From Mesorhizobium onobrychidis (lineage in GTDB: Bacteria > Pseudomonadota > Alphaproteobacteria > Rhizobiales > Rhizobiaceae), in assembly GCF_024707545.1 (NCBI RefSeq), contig NZ_CP062229.1, positions 6,863,501-6,927,500 on the forward strand: a DNA stretch of 64,000 nt, written 5' to 3'. Below, piece by piece: positions 9,683 through 17,898 of this stretch. A program made the translations under genes and the position numbers. The first letter of the stretch is position 1. Each line of letters opens with the position of its first letter. The notes beneath the pieces were generated by a model. That model searched no databases. It worked only from the letters and a program-made list of their open reading frames with translations, and was not told where the DNA came from.

Positions 9683-9718
9683 AACGACTAATATGTTCAG
9701 CATAACACTTTAGTCGTT
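9683..9718. repeat. Dyad symmetry at element end, copy 1
   Basis: The arms AACGACTAATATGTT and AACACTTTAGTCGTT are inverted repeats of one another (13 of 15 positions) around a 6-base spacer. The right arm runs into istA coding sequence, and the left arm touches the last conserved base of the IS91-type element. The 7-mer AGTCGTT at 9712-9718 is also the repeat found at the left side of the split istA gene. Confidence 0.6.
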
Positions 9719-10065
9719 TCAGCGAGCTGTTCCGCGGTTTCGAGCAGTGTCTTTCGCCGACGATGGGCCAGGAACATGCGGCCGGCGACAAGGTCGTCGT
9801 GGACTATTCCGGCAAGAAGGTGCCGATCGTCGATCGCAAGACCTGCGAAGTCCGCGAGGCGGAGCTGTTCCTCGGCGTTCTCGTCGCATCAAGCTACACC
9901 TATGCGGAAGCGACCTGGACCCAGACATTGCCGGACTGGATCGGTTCGCATCTACGCATGTTCAGCTTTTTCGCCGGTGTGCCCCGCCTGATCGTGCCCG
10001 ACCAGCGGAATACCGTCGCCCGAAATCATAGCCACCGCGGCCCTGCCGAATGGTTACGTGTTTGA
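9712..10065 (+). pseudogene. IS21-family istA, central part
   Basis: Continues the istA fragment that ends at 3084: SRFSELFRGFEQCLSPTM, then GDKVVVDYSGKKVPIVD, FLGVLVASSYTYAEATWTQT and GVPRLIVPD. The first catalytic aspartate (VVDYSG) and the second (LIVPD) are visible. After about 10008 the sequence no longer matches IstA (QRNTVARNHS), so the C-terminal half is lost. IS481 copy B follows after 57 bases. Confidence 0.8.
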
Positions 10066-10122
10066 AAAGAACATACGCTGCTTTGGTGTTGGCCAATCCT
10101 AGCACGCCAAGGGAGAGCTAGC

Positions 10123-11151
10123 TGTGAGCTTTCAGTAGGTTGTCCATCCGGTCCGAACCGAGGATGCTGAGGTTGTCAAAGCTTCAGAGTCCAAGGAGGG
10201 ACCGGATGAACGTCCACAAGAATGCCCGTTTGACGTCGTGGGGTCGAGAGCGTCTTGCACGAGCGGTGCTGAGCGGGCGGACGCCGGAGGCCGCCGCACG
10301 AGCCGCAGGCGTCTGCCCGCGGACGGCACGCAAGTGGGTTGCGCGGTTCGAGGCTGAAGGCATTGAGGGACTGAAGGATCGCTCGTCGCGGCCGCATCGG
10401 CTGCACCGGCCGACCCCGATGGCCGTGGTCGAACAGGTTGAGGCCTTGCGCCGGCAGCGCTTCACCGGCAAGCAGATCGCCGCCGAGCTGGGCGTATCGC
10501 CGGCCACCGTCAGCCGGGTTCTCAGCCGCCTCGGCCTCAATCGCATTCAGGCGCTCGAACCGGCGGAACCGATCCGCCGCTACGAGCGCGAGCATCCGGG
10601 CGAACTGATCCACATCGACATCAAGAAGCTCGGCCGCTTCGACAGGGCCGGCCACCGCATCACCGGCGATCGCCAGGCCGGCCGCTCGCGAGCCGTCGGC
10701 TGGGAGTTCGTCCACGTCTCAATCGACGATGCCTCCCGCGTCGGCTTCTCCCAGATCCTACCCGACGAGAAAAAGGAGAGCGCCGTCGCTTTCCTCAGGA
10801 CAGCCGTCGCCTACTACCTCAGCCTGGGCATAGCTGTTGCGCGGGTGATGACCGACAACGGCTCATGCTATCGCTCAAAAGCCTTCCGCGATGCTTGCCG
10901 CGATCTCGGGCTCAAGCACATCCGCACCCGACCCTACACCCCCAAAACCAATGGCAAAGCCGAACGCTTCATCCAGACGGCGCTCCGGGAATGGGCCTAT
11001 GCCCAAGCCTATCCGACCTCAGACCACCGCGCTCACGAGCTGCCGATCTGGCTGCACAGATACAACTGGCATCGTCCGCACGGCAGTCTAAAATCCAAGC
11101 CGCCCATCAGCCGCCTCGCGCTGGATCGGGACAACCTGTTGAGGCTCCACA
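10123..11151 (+). mobile_element. IS481-family insertion sequence, apparently intact
   Basis: Element of 1029 bp. The left end TGTGAGCTTTCAGTAGG and the right end read inward TGTGGAGCCTCAACAGG are inverted repeats with one gap, and both continue TTGTCC. The 6-bp sequence GCTAGC flanks it on both sides (10117-10122, 11152-11157). This fits the NCTAGN target duplicated by Bordetella IS481. The transposase stop codon TAG lies in the right target copy, not in the element. Confidence 0.85.
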
Positions 11152-11156
11152 GCTAG
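10206..11156 (+). CDS. IS481-family transposase
   Basis: 316-residue transposase. I chose the ATG at 10206 because AAGGAGG stands 7 bases upstream and because MNVHKNARLTSWGRERL is the usual start of this group. Two HTH units follow (AARAAGVCPRTARKWVARF, IAAELGVSPATVSRVLSRL), then the DDE core: D in GELIHIDIKKLG, D in RVMTDNGSCYRS and E in NGKAERFIQTALREW. The frame is uninterrupted; its TAG stop comes from the duplicated target GCTAGC. Likely functional. Confidence 0.9.
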   Translation: MNVHKNARLTSWGRERLARAVLSGRTPEAAARAAGVCPRTARKWVARFEAEGIEGLKDRSSRPHRLHRPTPMAVVEQVEALRRQRFTGKQIAAELGVSPATVSRVLSRLGLNRIQALEPAEPIRRYEREHPGELIHIDIKKLGRFDRAGHRITGDRQAGRSRAVGWEFVHVSIDDASRVGFSQILPDEKKESAVAFLRTAVAYYLSLGIAVARVMTDNGSCYRSKAFRDACRDLGLKHIRTRPYTPKTNGKAERFIQTALREWAYAQAYPTSDHRAHELPIWLHRYNWHRPHGSLKSKPPISRLALDRDNLLRLHS

Positions 11157-11359
11157 CGCCCATCGCACCTCCCATGCGCTCCACCAACAGGTGCAGCCGC
11201 AGGCCGAGATGTCCATCCGCTAAATTTCAACAGCAAGTTCCTGATCGTCCATGCACCTAGCGCTCCGCGATTCCGCGCCCGACAAGGAATCACACGAGCT
11301 TCAACCAGCAAAAGAGATGTGGGGTTGGAAGCACCGGCGGACGGATACTTTCTCCTCCG

Positions 11360-12949
11360 CTACGCCGTCTTTTTCTGTCCGCTCGACGGCGTGAGGTGGG
11401 CCTCCTTGAGGAGATAAAAGGCATCGTTGATCACGAATCCGTCGAGGCCTGCCGCCCGAGCGTAAGCTAGCAAGTCGCTTGTACGATTGATGAAGCCGGT
11501 CCCGTTGAAGTTCAGCGACGTGTTACAGAGAACGCCAACCCCGCTTTTCGCTTTAAACGAAGTGAGCAACTGAAACAGGCGCGGGTTTTGCTCCTGTGAT
11601 ACGGTCTGAGCCCGCGCTGTGCCGTCAACGTGCGTGACGGCTCTCAATCGGCTATCGAGAACTTTCTGGAAAAGGAGCATATAGGGCGAAGGGCGTGCTA
11701 AATCGAAGTGGAGCGCGACATCCTCCTCCAAGCAAACGGGCGCGATCGGGCGGAAACCCTCCCGGTTCTTGATGCGGTTTAACCTCTCATGAGTTGCCGT
11801 TGAGAAGGGCGCAGCGAGAATTGACCGGTTGCCGAGCGCTCGCGGCCCGATTTCGCAATTCCCCTGTACCCAGCCGATCACCTTGTCGCCGAGCAAGGCC
11901 GAGGCCACTTCGCTGTAGTCGAGTGGATGGACCTCGAGTCCGGTCCGGTCGATTTCGTCAAATATGAAAGGTTGGCCTGAATAGACGTTCCACTTGATCT
12001 TAGCATTGCCGGTGAAATGCCGCATCGCGTCGACTGCGCTCCCGATCGCTGAACCTGTATCATTTGTGCACGGTGGGATGAAAACATCGGAAAAGAGGTT
12101 CGTTTCGACCCATCGGCGATTCCACTCGCAATTCAACCCGCAGCCGCCGGCAATCAGCAGCGGGAACCCCTTTGTCAAGTTCTTCTTCGCAAAGGTGTGG
12201 AAGGAATCGAAGATGGCGTCCGAAACGCGCTTGGCGAGGTTGGTAAACTTCTGATGAGTTACGCCAATGTTGTAGTAGGGCGAATTTCGAAGATCCTCCT
12301 TGGACAACGGGGACTGATCGCTTGGGAGCAGGAAATCAATCAGCCCCTGCTCGTCCCGGTCAGACGATCCGGTCTGCCCATAGGCGCAAAGCGCCATTAC
12401 CTTGCCGGCGTCTTCGATACGCGGTGGTCCTTTGGGCAAGATGAATTTCGGATCGGCGAGCGCATAAAGGAAAGCATATTTGTCACCAGGCTTTGCCATC
12501 ACTTTTCCCCGATGCACGACTTGCAGATACTCATCAATTTCATAGAAATCGCCAAACCAACCTTCCCAGATCAGCACGTAACAGGGCATCCCGGTAGGGA
12601 ATGGCGACATGCCGTAGGAGCCCCAGATATGGGAGCGCTCGTGCGTGGAGGAATAGAAGTGCACCTTGCGGCCAAAAATCATCCTCTCGCCGACAACATC
12701 CGATCCCTGAGCTATGCCGGAGTATCCTACCGGGTCGTGGCGAAATCCCGTCTCCCACCCACCGACGGCAATGATATCCGGAATGGCGTCTAAGCGCCCA
12801 GCGGCTTCGAGGATAGTCATCGGGTTAATGGTCGAATATCTGGGAAAGCTATCCTTCTCAGCCTCGTATGAACAAATCAGCTCGGCTGCTGACACATCTA
12901 ACGCTGCAATTGTGCCATCATGGCCCGGCTTGAAAGACATTATCTTCAT
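11360..12949 (-). CDS. NodU/CmcH-family O-carbamoyltransferase
   Basis: Enzyme of 529 residues that would move a carbamoyl group from carbamoyl phosphate to a hydroxyl group by way of carbamoyl adenylate, as NodU, CmcH and TobZ do. The start MKIMSFKPGHDGTIAALD is the usual N-terminus; GGAG lies 10 bases upstream. Metal-binding histidines are expected in THERSHIWGSY. LIAGGCGLNCEWNRR and NDTGSAIGSAVDA belong to the Kae1-like N-terminal domain, and GPRALGNRSILA begins the YrdC-like C-terminal domain. NodU proteins act on Nod factors, but this one is not close enough by eye to call NodU; no nod box or nod genes are nearby. An O-methyltransferase gene lies 74 bases upstream on the same strand. The acceptor is unknown. 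Confidence 0.8.
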   Translation of the reverse strand: MKIMSFKPGHDGTIAALDVSAAELICSYEAEKDSFPRYSTINPMTILEAAGRLDAIPDIIAVGGWETGFRHDPVGYSGIAQGSDVVGERMIFGRKVHFYSSTHERSHIWGSYGMSPFPTGMPCYVLIWEGWFGDFYEIDEYLQVVHRGKVMAKPGDKYAFLYALADPKFILPKGPPRIEDAGKVMALCAYGQTGSSDRDEQGLIDFLLPSDQSPLSKEDLRNSPYYNIGVTHQKFTNLAKRVSDAIFDSFHTFAKKNLTKGFPLLIAGGCGLNCEWNRRWVETNLFSDVFIPPCTNDTGSAIGSAVDAMRHFTGNAKIKWNVYSGQPFIFDEIDRTGLEVHPLDYSEVASALLGDKVIGWVQGNCEIGPRALGNRSILAAPFSTATHERLNRIKNREGFRPIAPVCLEEDVALHFDLARPSPYMLLFQKVLDSRLRAVTHVDGTARAQTVSQEQNPRLFQLLTSFKAKSGVGVLCNTSLNFNGTGFINRTSDLLAYARAAGLDGFVINDAFYLLKEAHLTPSSGQKKTA

Positions 12950-13023
12950 GTTTCTATTACTCCCTAGGGCGATGCCGCTTTTTTGCACGAAATTCCTTAA
13001 TCCGCTCAGCACTTTTGCCGCTT

Positions 13024-13647
13024 TTATCCGCGAAAGAACCATCCGTTGCTTGCACGCCGCGTCGAAAGTTCCAAGCCCCACCCTATAGGCAGCAGGATCG
13101 ACTCGATATCCTTCCTCAGGCGGATGTGGTGGCGGTAACTCTCACCAGCGACCGGATCGGGGCTCGTGATGTTGTCGGCGATGACGTAGGCTAACGGAGC
13201 GAGCTTTGGATAAAGTGCGTCAAGCGCTGGAATATAATAGCTGTTCCAGAGATCGATCAGACAGAACTCGATTTCCCCGTCCAAGCCATCAATTTCTTCA
13301 ATTGCTTCTCCCGAACGGAAAACAACATGCCCTTCCAGTCCGGCTTGTCTCAGCATGTGGTTCGCGAAGATTTGCTTTTCTGCATCAAAATCGCAGCTCG
13401 TCACGATCCCGCTATTCGCGCGCGCTGCCTCGGCCAAGTAAATTGTCGAATAGCCATAGGACGTCCCAAGCTCAAGAATAGAGCGCACCTTTGATGTCTT
13501 AAGAAAAGAATTCATGAATTGGCCACAATCGGGTCCAACCGGAAGCAAAACGGCTTGTGGAGCATCCGGCAGAGAAAGCAGCGTGCCGGACTCGCACCGA
13601 TAACGTTCTTCATATTTGACAATAACCTTTTTAACTTCGGTATGCAT
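13024..13647 (-). CDS. Class I O-methyltransferase-like protein
   Basis: 207-residue S-adenosylmethionine-dependent methyltransferase. Motif I is ILELGTSYGYSTIYLA (about residues 57-72). The acidic end of strand beta-2 lies in TSCDFDAEKQ, and IEFCLIDLWNSYYIPALDAL matches the later strand motif of the catechol O-methyltransferase/caffeoyl-CoA group. It is the first gene of a minus-strand pair with the carbamoyltransferase 74 bases downstream, so both probably modify one small molecule. The upstream region is unusually AT-rich. Substrate unknown. Confidence 0.75.
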   Translation of the reverse strand: MHTEVKKVIVKYEERYRCESGTLLSLPDAPQAVLLPVGPDCGQFMNSFLKTSKVRSILELGTSYGYSTIYLAEAARANSGIVTSCDFDAEKQIFANHMLRQAGLEGHVVFRSGEAIEEIDGLDGEIEFCLIDLWNSYYIPALDALYPKLAPLAYVIADNITSPDPVAGESYRHHIRLRKDIESILLPIGWGLELSTRRASNGWFFRG

Positions 13648-13936
13648 TTCTTGGCTCCATCCAGAAGAAAAATATATATTAGTTTAGGCGTTATTATTAT
13701 AAAACAGCCTTTCCGCCGCGAATACCTCGGATTATATTGTAACATTAAAATTTCTCTGTATTGTATGGTATCTTTCTGCATGGATTTCACACGCCGGATG
13801 CACACAATTAAATACTTAATGCGCTTCAACTTACCACGCACCAGAGCAATGGCAAGTGCATTTACTGATAAGTTTTTGTTAATACTTGTGGCAAAATATT
13901 CTAACATATGAATAGGGCACGGATTGCCGGAGGGCT
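13648..13936. other. AT-rich upstream region of the methyltransferase/carbamoyltransferase pair
   Basis: About 290 bases, clearly richer in A and T than the surroundings, for example AAAATATATATTAG near 13670 and ACATTAAAATTTCT near 13742. It should hold the promoter of the leftward gene pair. I found no nod box and no GG-N10-GC sigma-54 motif in it. Confidence 0.4.
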
Positions 13937-14971
13937 GGGATTCAGGCCTAGAGCAGATTCGACTTATTCCGGGTCATAGCCGGCTGCCTCGAAATAGTGC
14001 CTGCATTCCTCGGCTGTGAAAGCTGCGAGGCAGTTGGCCACGACCGACCAGAGTTCGTCGATGGTTCGGGTTGCAGCCTTTCTCAGGAGAGCCTTGAGTT
14101 TCGAGAAAGCCATCTCGATCGGGTTGAAGTCGGGCGAGTATGGCGGCAGGAACAGGAGCCGCGCACCAACCTTCTCGATCGCCTCGCGCACGCCGCTGAT
14201 CTTGTGGGCGGGCAGGTTGTCCATGACCACGATGTCGCCGGGGCGAAGCTCGGGTGCGAGAACCTGCTCCGCATATGCGAGGAAGGCAGAACCATTCATA
14301 GGGCCATCGAGCAGCATTGGCGCCGCCAAGCCGCCCAGCCGCAGGCCGGCCGTGAATGTGGTGGTCTTCCAATGGCCGTGAGGAACGGCCGCCCGGCATC
14401 GTTCGCCGCGTAGGCTGCGGCCACGCAACCGCGCCATCTTTGTGGATGCTGCGGTCTCATCGATGAAAATCAGCCTCTCGGGGTCGAGATCGAGCTGGCC
14501 ATCGAACCAGGTTCTGCGGCGGCGCAGGACATCGGGGCGCTGCTGTTCGGCGGCGTGCGCCGTCTTTTTTTGAACGTGATGCCGCGCCGGTCGAGGTACA
14601 GCCAGACCGTGGACGACGCTGCCCGCACGCCGCGCTCGGCGGCAAGGCGCTCCCCGATCTCGGCAAGCGTGATGTCCGGCGCGTCCTCGATGAGGCCAAG
14701 AATGAAGGCCTCATGCGCATCGAGCTTCGAACGCGACGGCTGGCCCTGCTTGCGCGCTTCCTTCTCGCCGGTCTCGCGATAACGGCGATACCAACTCCCG
14801 GCCGTCGAAATACCGATCCGGAAGCGACGCGCCGCCTCCCGCGTCGAAACCCCATCTTCAATGGCCGCAATCACGCGCCCACGAAGGTCCGCGCTCAGGC
14901 TCCTCGTCATCATCACCTCCTCGCAAATCACCGGGACAGTGAATCAGACAGGACCTATCGCGTGAATCCCC
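13937..14971 (-). mobile_element. IS630-family insertion sequence
   Basis: About 1 kb with one transposase gene in two frames. Imperfect terminal inverted repeats are seen: GGGATTCA at 13937 against TGAATCCC at 14963, and inner matches GATTCGACTT and CCGGG. The exact ends are uncertain; TA dinucleotides at 13949 and 14956 are alternative target duplications. Confidence 0.65.
13964..14913 (-). CDS. IS630-family transposase, needs -1 frameshift at an A7 run
   Basis: The first frame (14913 to 14470) starts [20 protein letters not shown], with HTH domains ([40 protein letters not shown]) and ends soon after GITFKK. At the seven-A run (minus strand, 14565-14571) a -1 slip changes the reading to [17 protein letters not shown]. 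The second frame continues to the stop at 13964 with the DDE residues [15 protein letters not shown] and [13 protein letters not shown]. Several IS630 members use such programmed slippage, so this may be an active gene and not a mutant. A plain frameshift mutation is the alternative. Confidence 0.75.
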
Positions 14972-14998
14972 AAACCGACTCTGTGTTCATCAAAGATG

Positions 14999-15280
14999 CT
15001 CTAGATAGCTGACGAGCTTCGGCGGTTCGTTGAAGCGCGATACTTCGCCGATCGCCGCCGTCGTGGCCAGCGCGACGGTCATGTCGACGCCGGGAATTGT
15101 AATCAGCCGCTTCGCGTCATCATTAGCGAGAGCCGAGCGGGCAAGATCGCGCTCGATGACCCGGAGATCCTCGCCGAGCCGATCGAACTCGCGCAGGTGC
15201 CGCTTGATCGCCAGACGCTCGTCCTCCGGAACGACCTGCTCATTCAGCCAATCCTGGCTCTTGCCCGCATAGGTCGGCAT
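14999..15280 (-). pseudogene. IS110-family transposase, C-terminal fragment
   Basis: Reads KSQDWLNEQVVPEDERLAIK, then HLREFDRLGEDLRVIERDLA and KRLITIPGVDMTVALATTAA, IGEVSRFNEPPKLVSYLEHL. The IPGV helix-hairpin-helix segment is the hallmark of the transposase_20 domain. The start and the last part are missing. It lies next to the IS630 copy and may have been truncated by it. Confidence 0.75.
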
Positions 15281-15289
15281 GCGGAGTGG

Positions 15290-15410
15290 ACGAGATCAGA
15301 TGCGCATGCAGGCATGCAGGATCGCCTCGGTGATGTCGACACCCGGACTGAAGCAGATGCATTGCTATCGTGTGTCGATTATGTCTTGATCGAGGTAGGC
15401 GCCACAGCGC
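15290..15410 (-). pseudogene. Tyrosine recombinase scrap
   Basis: A short stretch reads RHTIAMHLLQSG followed, one frame over, by VDITEAIL. This matches the H-x-x-R box of a phage-type integrase. Nothing else of the gene is visible, and the IS110 fragment begins immediately downstream. Confidence 0.4.
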
Positions 15411-15741
15411 GGCGATGGAGCTGCTGCAAGCAGGAGTCGATTGCTCGGTGATCGCTCTGTGACATGCTATGGAATTTACCCAGCACTGAACGTGCCTCAG
15501 CTGCCCGCCTATTACCGAACGTCTGGATGCGCGGAGCGTGTTCGCGACGCGAAGACGGATCTGCTCAAGATCTGCGAAAGTTGGGGGATATCCGCGAGGC
15601 GCTGGAAACGCAGACTGTATGACATGATGCGGGAAAGAAAGATTTGAACGTGACGAGTTGCTGCGGGAGAAGGACCGTTTGCATGTCACCTTGGTCGAAC
15701 TGTCGACAGAGCTCGCCGTGGAGGGGTCGCGCAGGCACATC
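15411..15741. other. No gene recognised
   Basis: On the plus strand near 15560-15720 a frame-shifting translation gives KICESWGISARRWKRRL and FERDELLREKDRLHVTLVEL, which looks like a coiled-coil segment. I cannot assign it to a family. Confidence 0.3.
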
Positions 15742-16598
15742 TGTTGGGACATCATCCTTTCTCCTGTTCCGCTCAACAAGCCGAACCGTATCAGGTGGCG
15801 CGACTTGCCCCATATTGCTGGAGCGGATTAAGCTTGAAGCGTTCGGGCTGTGCAGCCCAAGCCTTGCAGATGAACTCATAGGGCGTGAGGCCTTTGAGGG
15901 TCTTGAGCCTGCGGCCGAAGTTGTAGGCCGAGATGAAGTCGGCAAGGTGCTGGCGCAGCTGATCATGGCTCTCATAGTAGAAGCGCCTGACGGTCGCATC
16001 CTGGATGGTCCGGTTCATCCTCTCGACCTGGCCGCCTTCTCATGCAGTTCGACGAAGGCGAACTTCGAGGTGCGATCGATGGCGACGAACATGTGCAGCT
16101 TGCCCTGCTCGGTGCGCACCTCGGCGACGTCGATGTGGAAGTAGCCGATCGGATAGGTCTTGAACTTCTTCTTCGCCGGCCTGTCGCCTTCGACATCCGG
16201 CAGGCGGCTGATGCCATGACGCTGCAGACAACGATGCAGTGACGAACGCGTCAGGTGTGGGATCGTGGGTTGTAAGGCATAGAGGCAGTCATCGAGCGGC
16301 AACAGAGTGTAGCGTCGGAAGGCGACGATGACGGCCTCCTCCTCGGGCGAGAGCACCGTCGATCTCGGCTCTCTTGGACCGGTCGGCAGATCGGCCACCG
16401 AGGCCCTGCTCCCGCCATTTAGCGACGGTCTTCTGGTTGATCCCATAGCGTTTGGCACCGCCCTCAGGCTCTCTTGACTATGCTGTATCGCTCGACGGAT
16501 CGCCTCTGTCGTCGTGGCGCTCCCATGAAGAACCTGGCCCATAGTGCATCCTTTGATTCGGAGGATAAGGATGCCCCATCAAAACCTGGGATCAAACA
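15742..16598 (-). mobile_element. IS481-family element with internal deletion
   Basis: Outer ends begin TGTTGGGACATC on the left and, read inward on the right, TGTTTGATCCCAGG. No matching target duplication is visible. The element is shorter than usual because the middle of its transposase gene is missing. Confidence 0.6.
15791..16542 (-). pseudogene. IS481-family transposase with internal deletion
   Basis: Starts MGQVLHGSATTTEAIRRAIQ. The HTH is in the wrong frame (AKRYGINQKTVAKW lies in frame 2), then SVADLPTGPREPRSTVLSPE, DDCLYALQPTIPHLTRSSLH and GYFHIDVAEVRTEQGK follow. After FVELHEKA the sequence jumps directly to QVERMNRTIQDATVRRFYYE, losing about 80 residues that carry the second catalytic aspartate. 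Non-functional. Confidence 0.8.
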
Positions 16599-16791
16599 TC
16601 TAGGAAGACACCGAACGCAGGGCAGGTTACGCTTCGGTTAGTCGTGGCACTCTCATCATCACAACCCTTCCGCCGAAAAGAAATGAAATAGTCGATACGA
16701 TTATCGCCATTTCCCTCGTAGCCTTGCTGCCGCGTTCAACCGCTGCCGCCAAGACTGCCTTGTCCGCTCCGCGATTCTCGCCCCAAGCTGC

Positions 16792-17898
16792 TCAAACCTG
16801 ATCTGTTGTACTGGAATGCATCGCCGATGGAAGGTGTGGAAACAAACTGCCGTCGAAGATCTGATCGAGATTCTTTGCGACATAATCGGGAGCGCCGTTC
16901 TCGTCTTGACGCAACTCGCCGCAGTTGTTGAGGCCAGTGGTTACGAGAAGTGCATCGAGCCCGGCAGCCTTTGCACCCTTGATATCAGTATCAACCTGAT
17001 CGCCGACCATCAAAAGACGGTCGGTACCGGCCCGAGCGATGCACTCTTCGAAAATCGCTCCTCCTGGCTTGCCCATAAACTCTACTGAGATTGGAGGAGC
17101 TCCGAAGGACGCTAGTCCTGCCTTAAGCATTGGCCCTATTATGCTTGGTCCAAAGACGAAGCCGTTTTTGCTGGGATAAATGATGTCCGCGTTTGCCGCT
17201 ATCATACGGGGCATCTCGCCCGTCTCGATCAGTCTGCGTTGAAAGGTCGACAGGATGTGATCGGCAGCCCGTTTAAAATCGAAACCTTCGTCATCGAGCA
17301 CTAAGAGTGTATCGAATGTCTCGGCCGAGTCAGCGCGATGAAGATTTGGATGCTTGCCGAGGATCTCATGCGCAGCGTGTGCACTGCCCACATACGAAAC
17401 TAGCCGCCCGGCCGCCAGCTCTTCGAGTACGCGATGTCGCGCAACACCTCCCGCGGACACGATACGGTCGACCGCCGGAATCGGAAGTCCCGCGCCGCGG
17501 AGACGTGCGAATATTGTTTCATCCGATCCACTGCTGATATTCGTCACGATGTAGTATGGCTGACCGGACATATTAAGTCGGGCCAAGATATCAGCAGCGC
17601 CGGGGAGCGCTTCATTTTCGCTGATCAGGACCCCCATCGCGTCGAAAAGTATCGCGTCATAGCAATCTGCCAGTGTCTGAGGAGGACGCTCGAGCGTTGG
17701 TAGGCTGTCGAGGGCCGCGGTCAGAGCACAGGCCGACGCCGTCCCTGGCTGAACCGCACGCGTCTTAAACGGCGGAAAGTAGCCTTGATAAGCCTCTTGC
17801 AACGCTCTGATGCGCCAGTCGTCGCGTGTGATCTTGCCGCGGCAGTGTGGGGCGCCACACTTACAGCCGGAAAAGCCGCCTGCCGGAGATCCGGTCAT
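16792..17898 (-). CDS. HAD-IIA-like phosphatase with a post-SET segment at its N-terminus
   Basis: The first ~45 residues (CKCGAPHCRGKITRDDW and on to QEAYQGYFPPF) are the zinc-binding post-SET tail that belongs to the SET gene upstream. From about residue 80 the chain is a haloacid-dehalogenase phosphatase: motif I AILFDAMGVLISENEALPG, motif II VTNIS, Lys in MGKPGGAIFEEC, and motifs III/IV MVGDQVDTDIKGAKAAGLDA. The nucleophile Asp is present, but the usual second Asp (DxD) is Met. The start ATG overlaps the SET stop as ATGA. It is the last gene of the operon and probably dephosphorylates a pathway intermediate, such as a phospho-sugar acid or phospho-amino alcohol (inference). Confidence 0.75.
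   Translation of the reverse strand: MTGSPAGGFSGCKCGAPHCRGKITRDDWRIRALQEAYQGYFPPFKTRAVQPGTASACALTAALDSLPTLERPPQTLADCYDAILFDAMGVLISENEALPGAADILARLNMSGQPYYIVTNISSGSDETIFARLRGAGLPIPAVDRIVSAGGVARHRVLEELAAGRLVSYVGSAHAAHEILGKHPNLHRADSAETFDTLLVLDDEGFDFKRAADHILSTFQRRLIETGEMPRMIAANADIIYPSKNGFVFGPSIIGPMLKAGLASFGAPPISVEFMGKPGGAIFEECIARAGTDRLLMVGDQVDTDIKGAKAAGLDALLVTTGLNNCGELRQDENGAPDYVAKNLDQIFDGSLFPHLPSAMHSSTTDQV

Larger units (their letters stand above)
8189..9683 (-). mobile_element. IS91-type element with tyrosine recombinase, truncated copy 1
   Basis: This segment corresponds base for base, wherever I compared it, to 43896-45390 at a constant offset of 35707. It contains the complete recombinase gene but only the first 146 or so codons of the IS91-type transposase. 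It is cut at 8189 against the IS630 transposase. The conserved element sequence ends at GGGTTAGTCCA in both copies. What follows differs and forms a palindrome with the flanking IS21 DNA. Confidence 0.85.

Noticed and set aside
13648..13936. Possible nod box before the methyltransferase/carbamoyltransferase pair
   Set aside because: I looked for the ATC-N9-GAT type NodD motif with the ATCCA and CAATC blocks on both strands and found no acceptable match, so the carbamoyltransferase is not called NodU.
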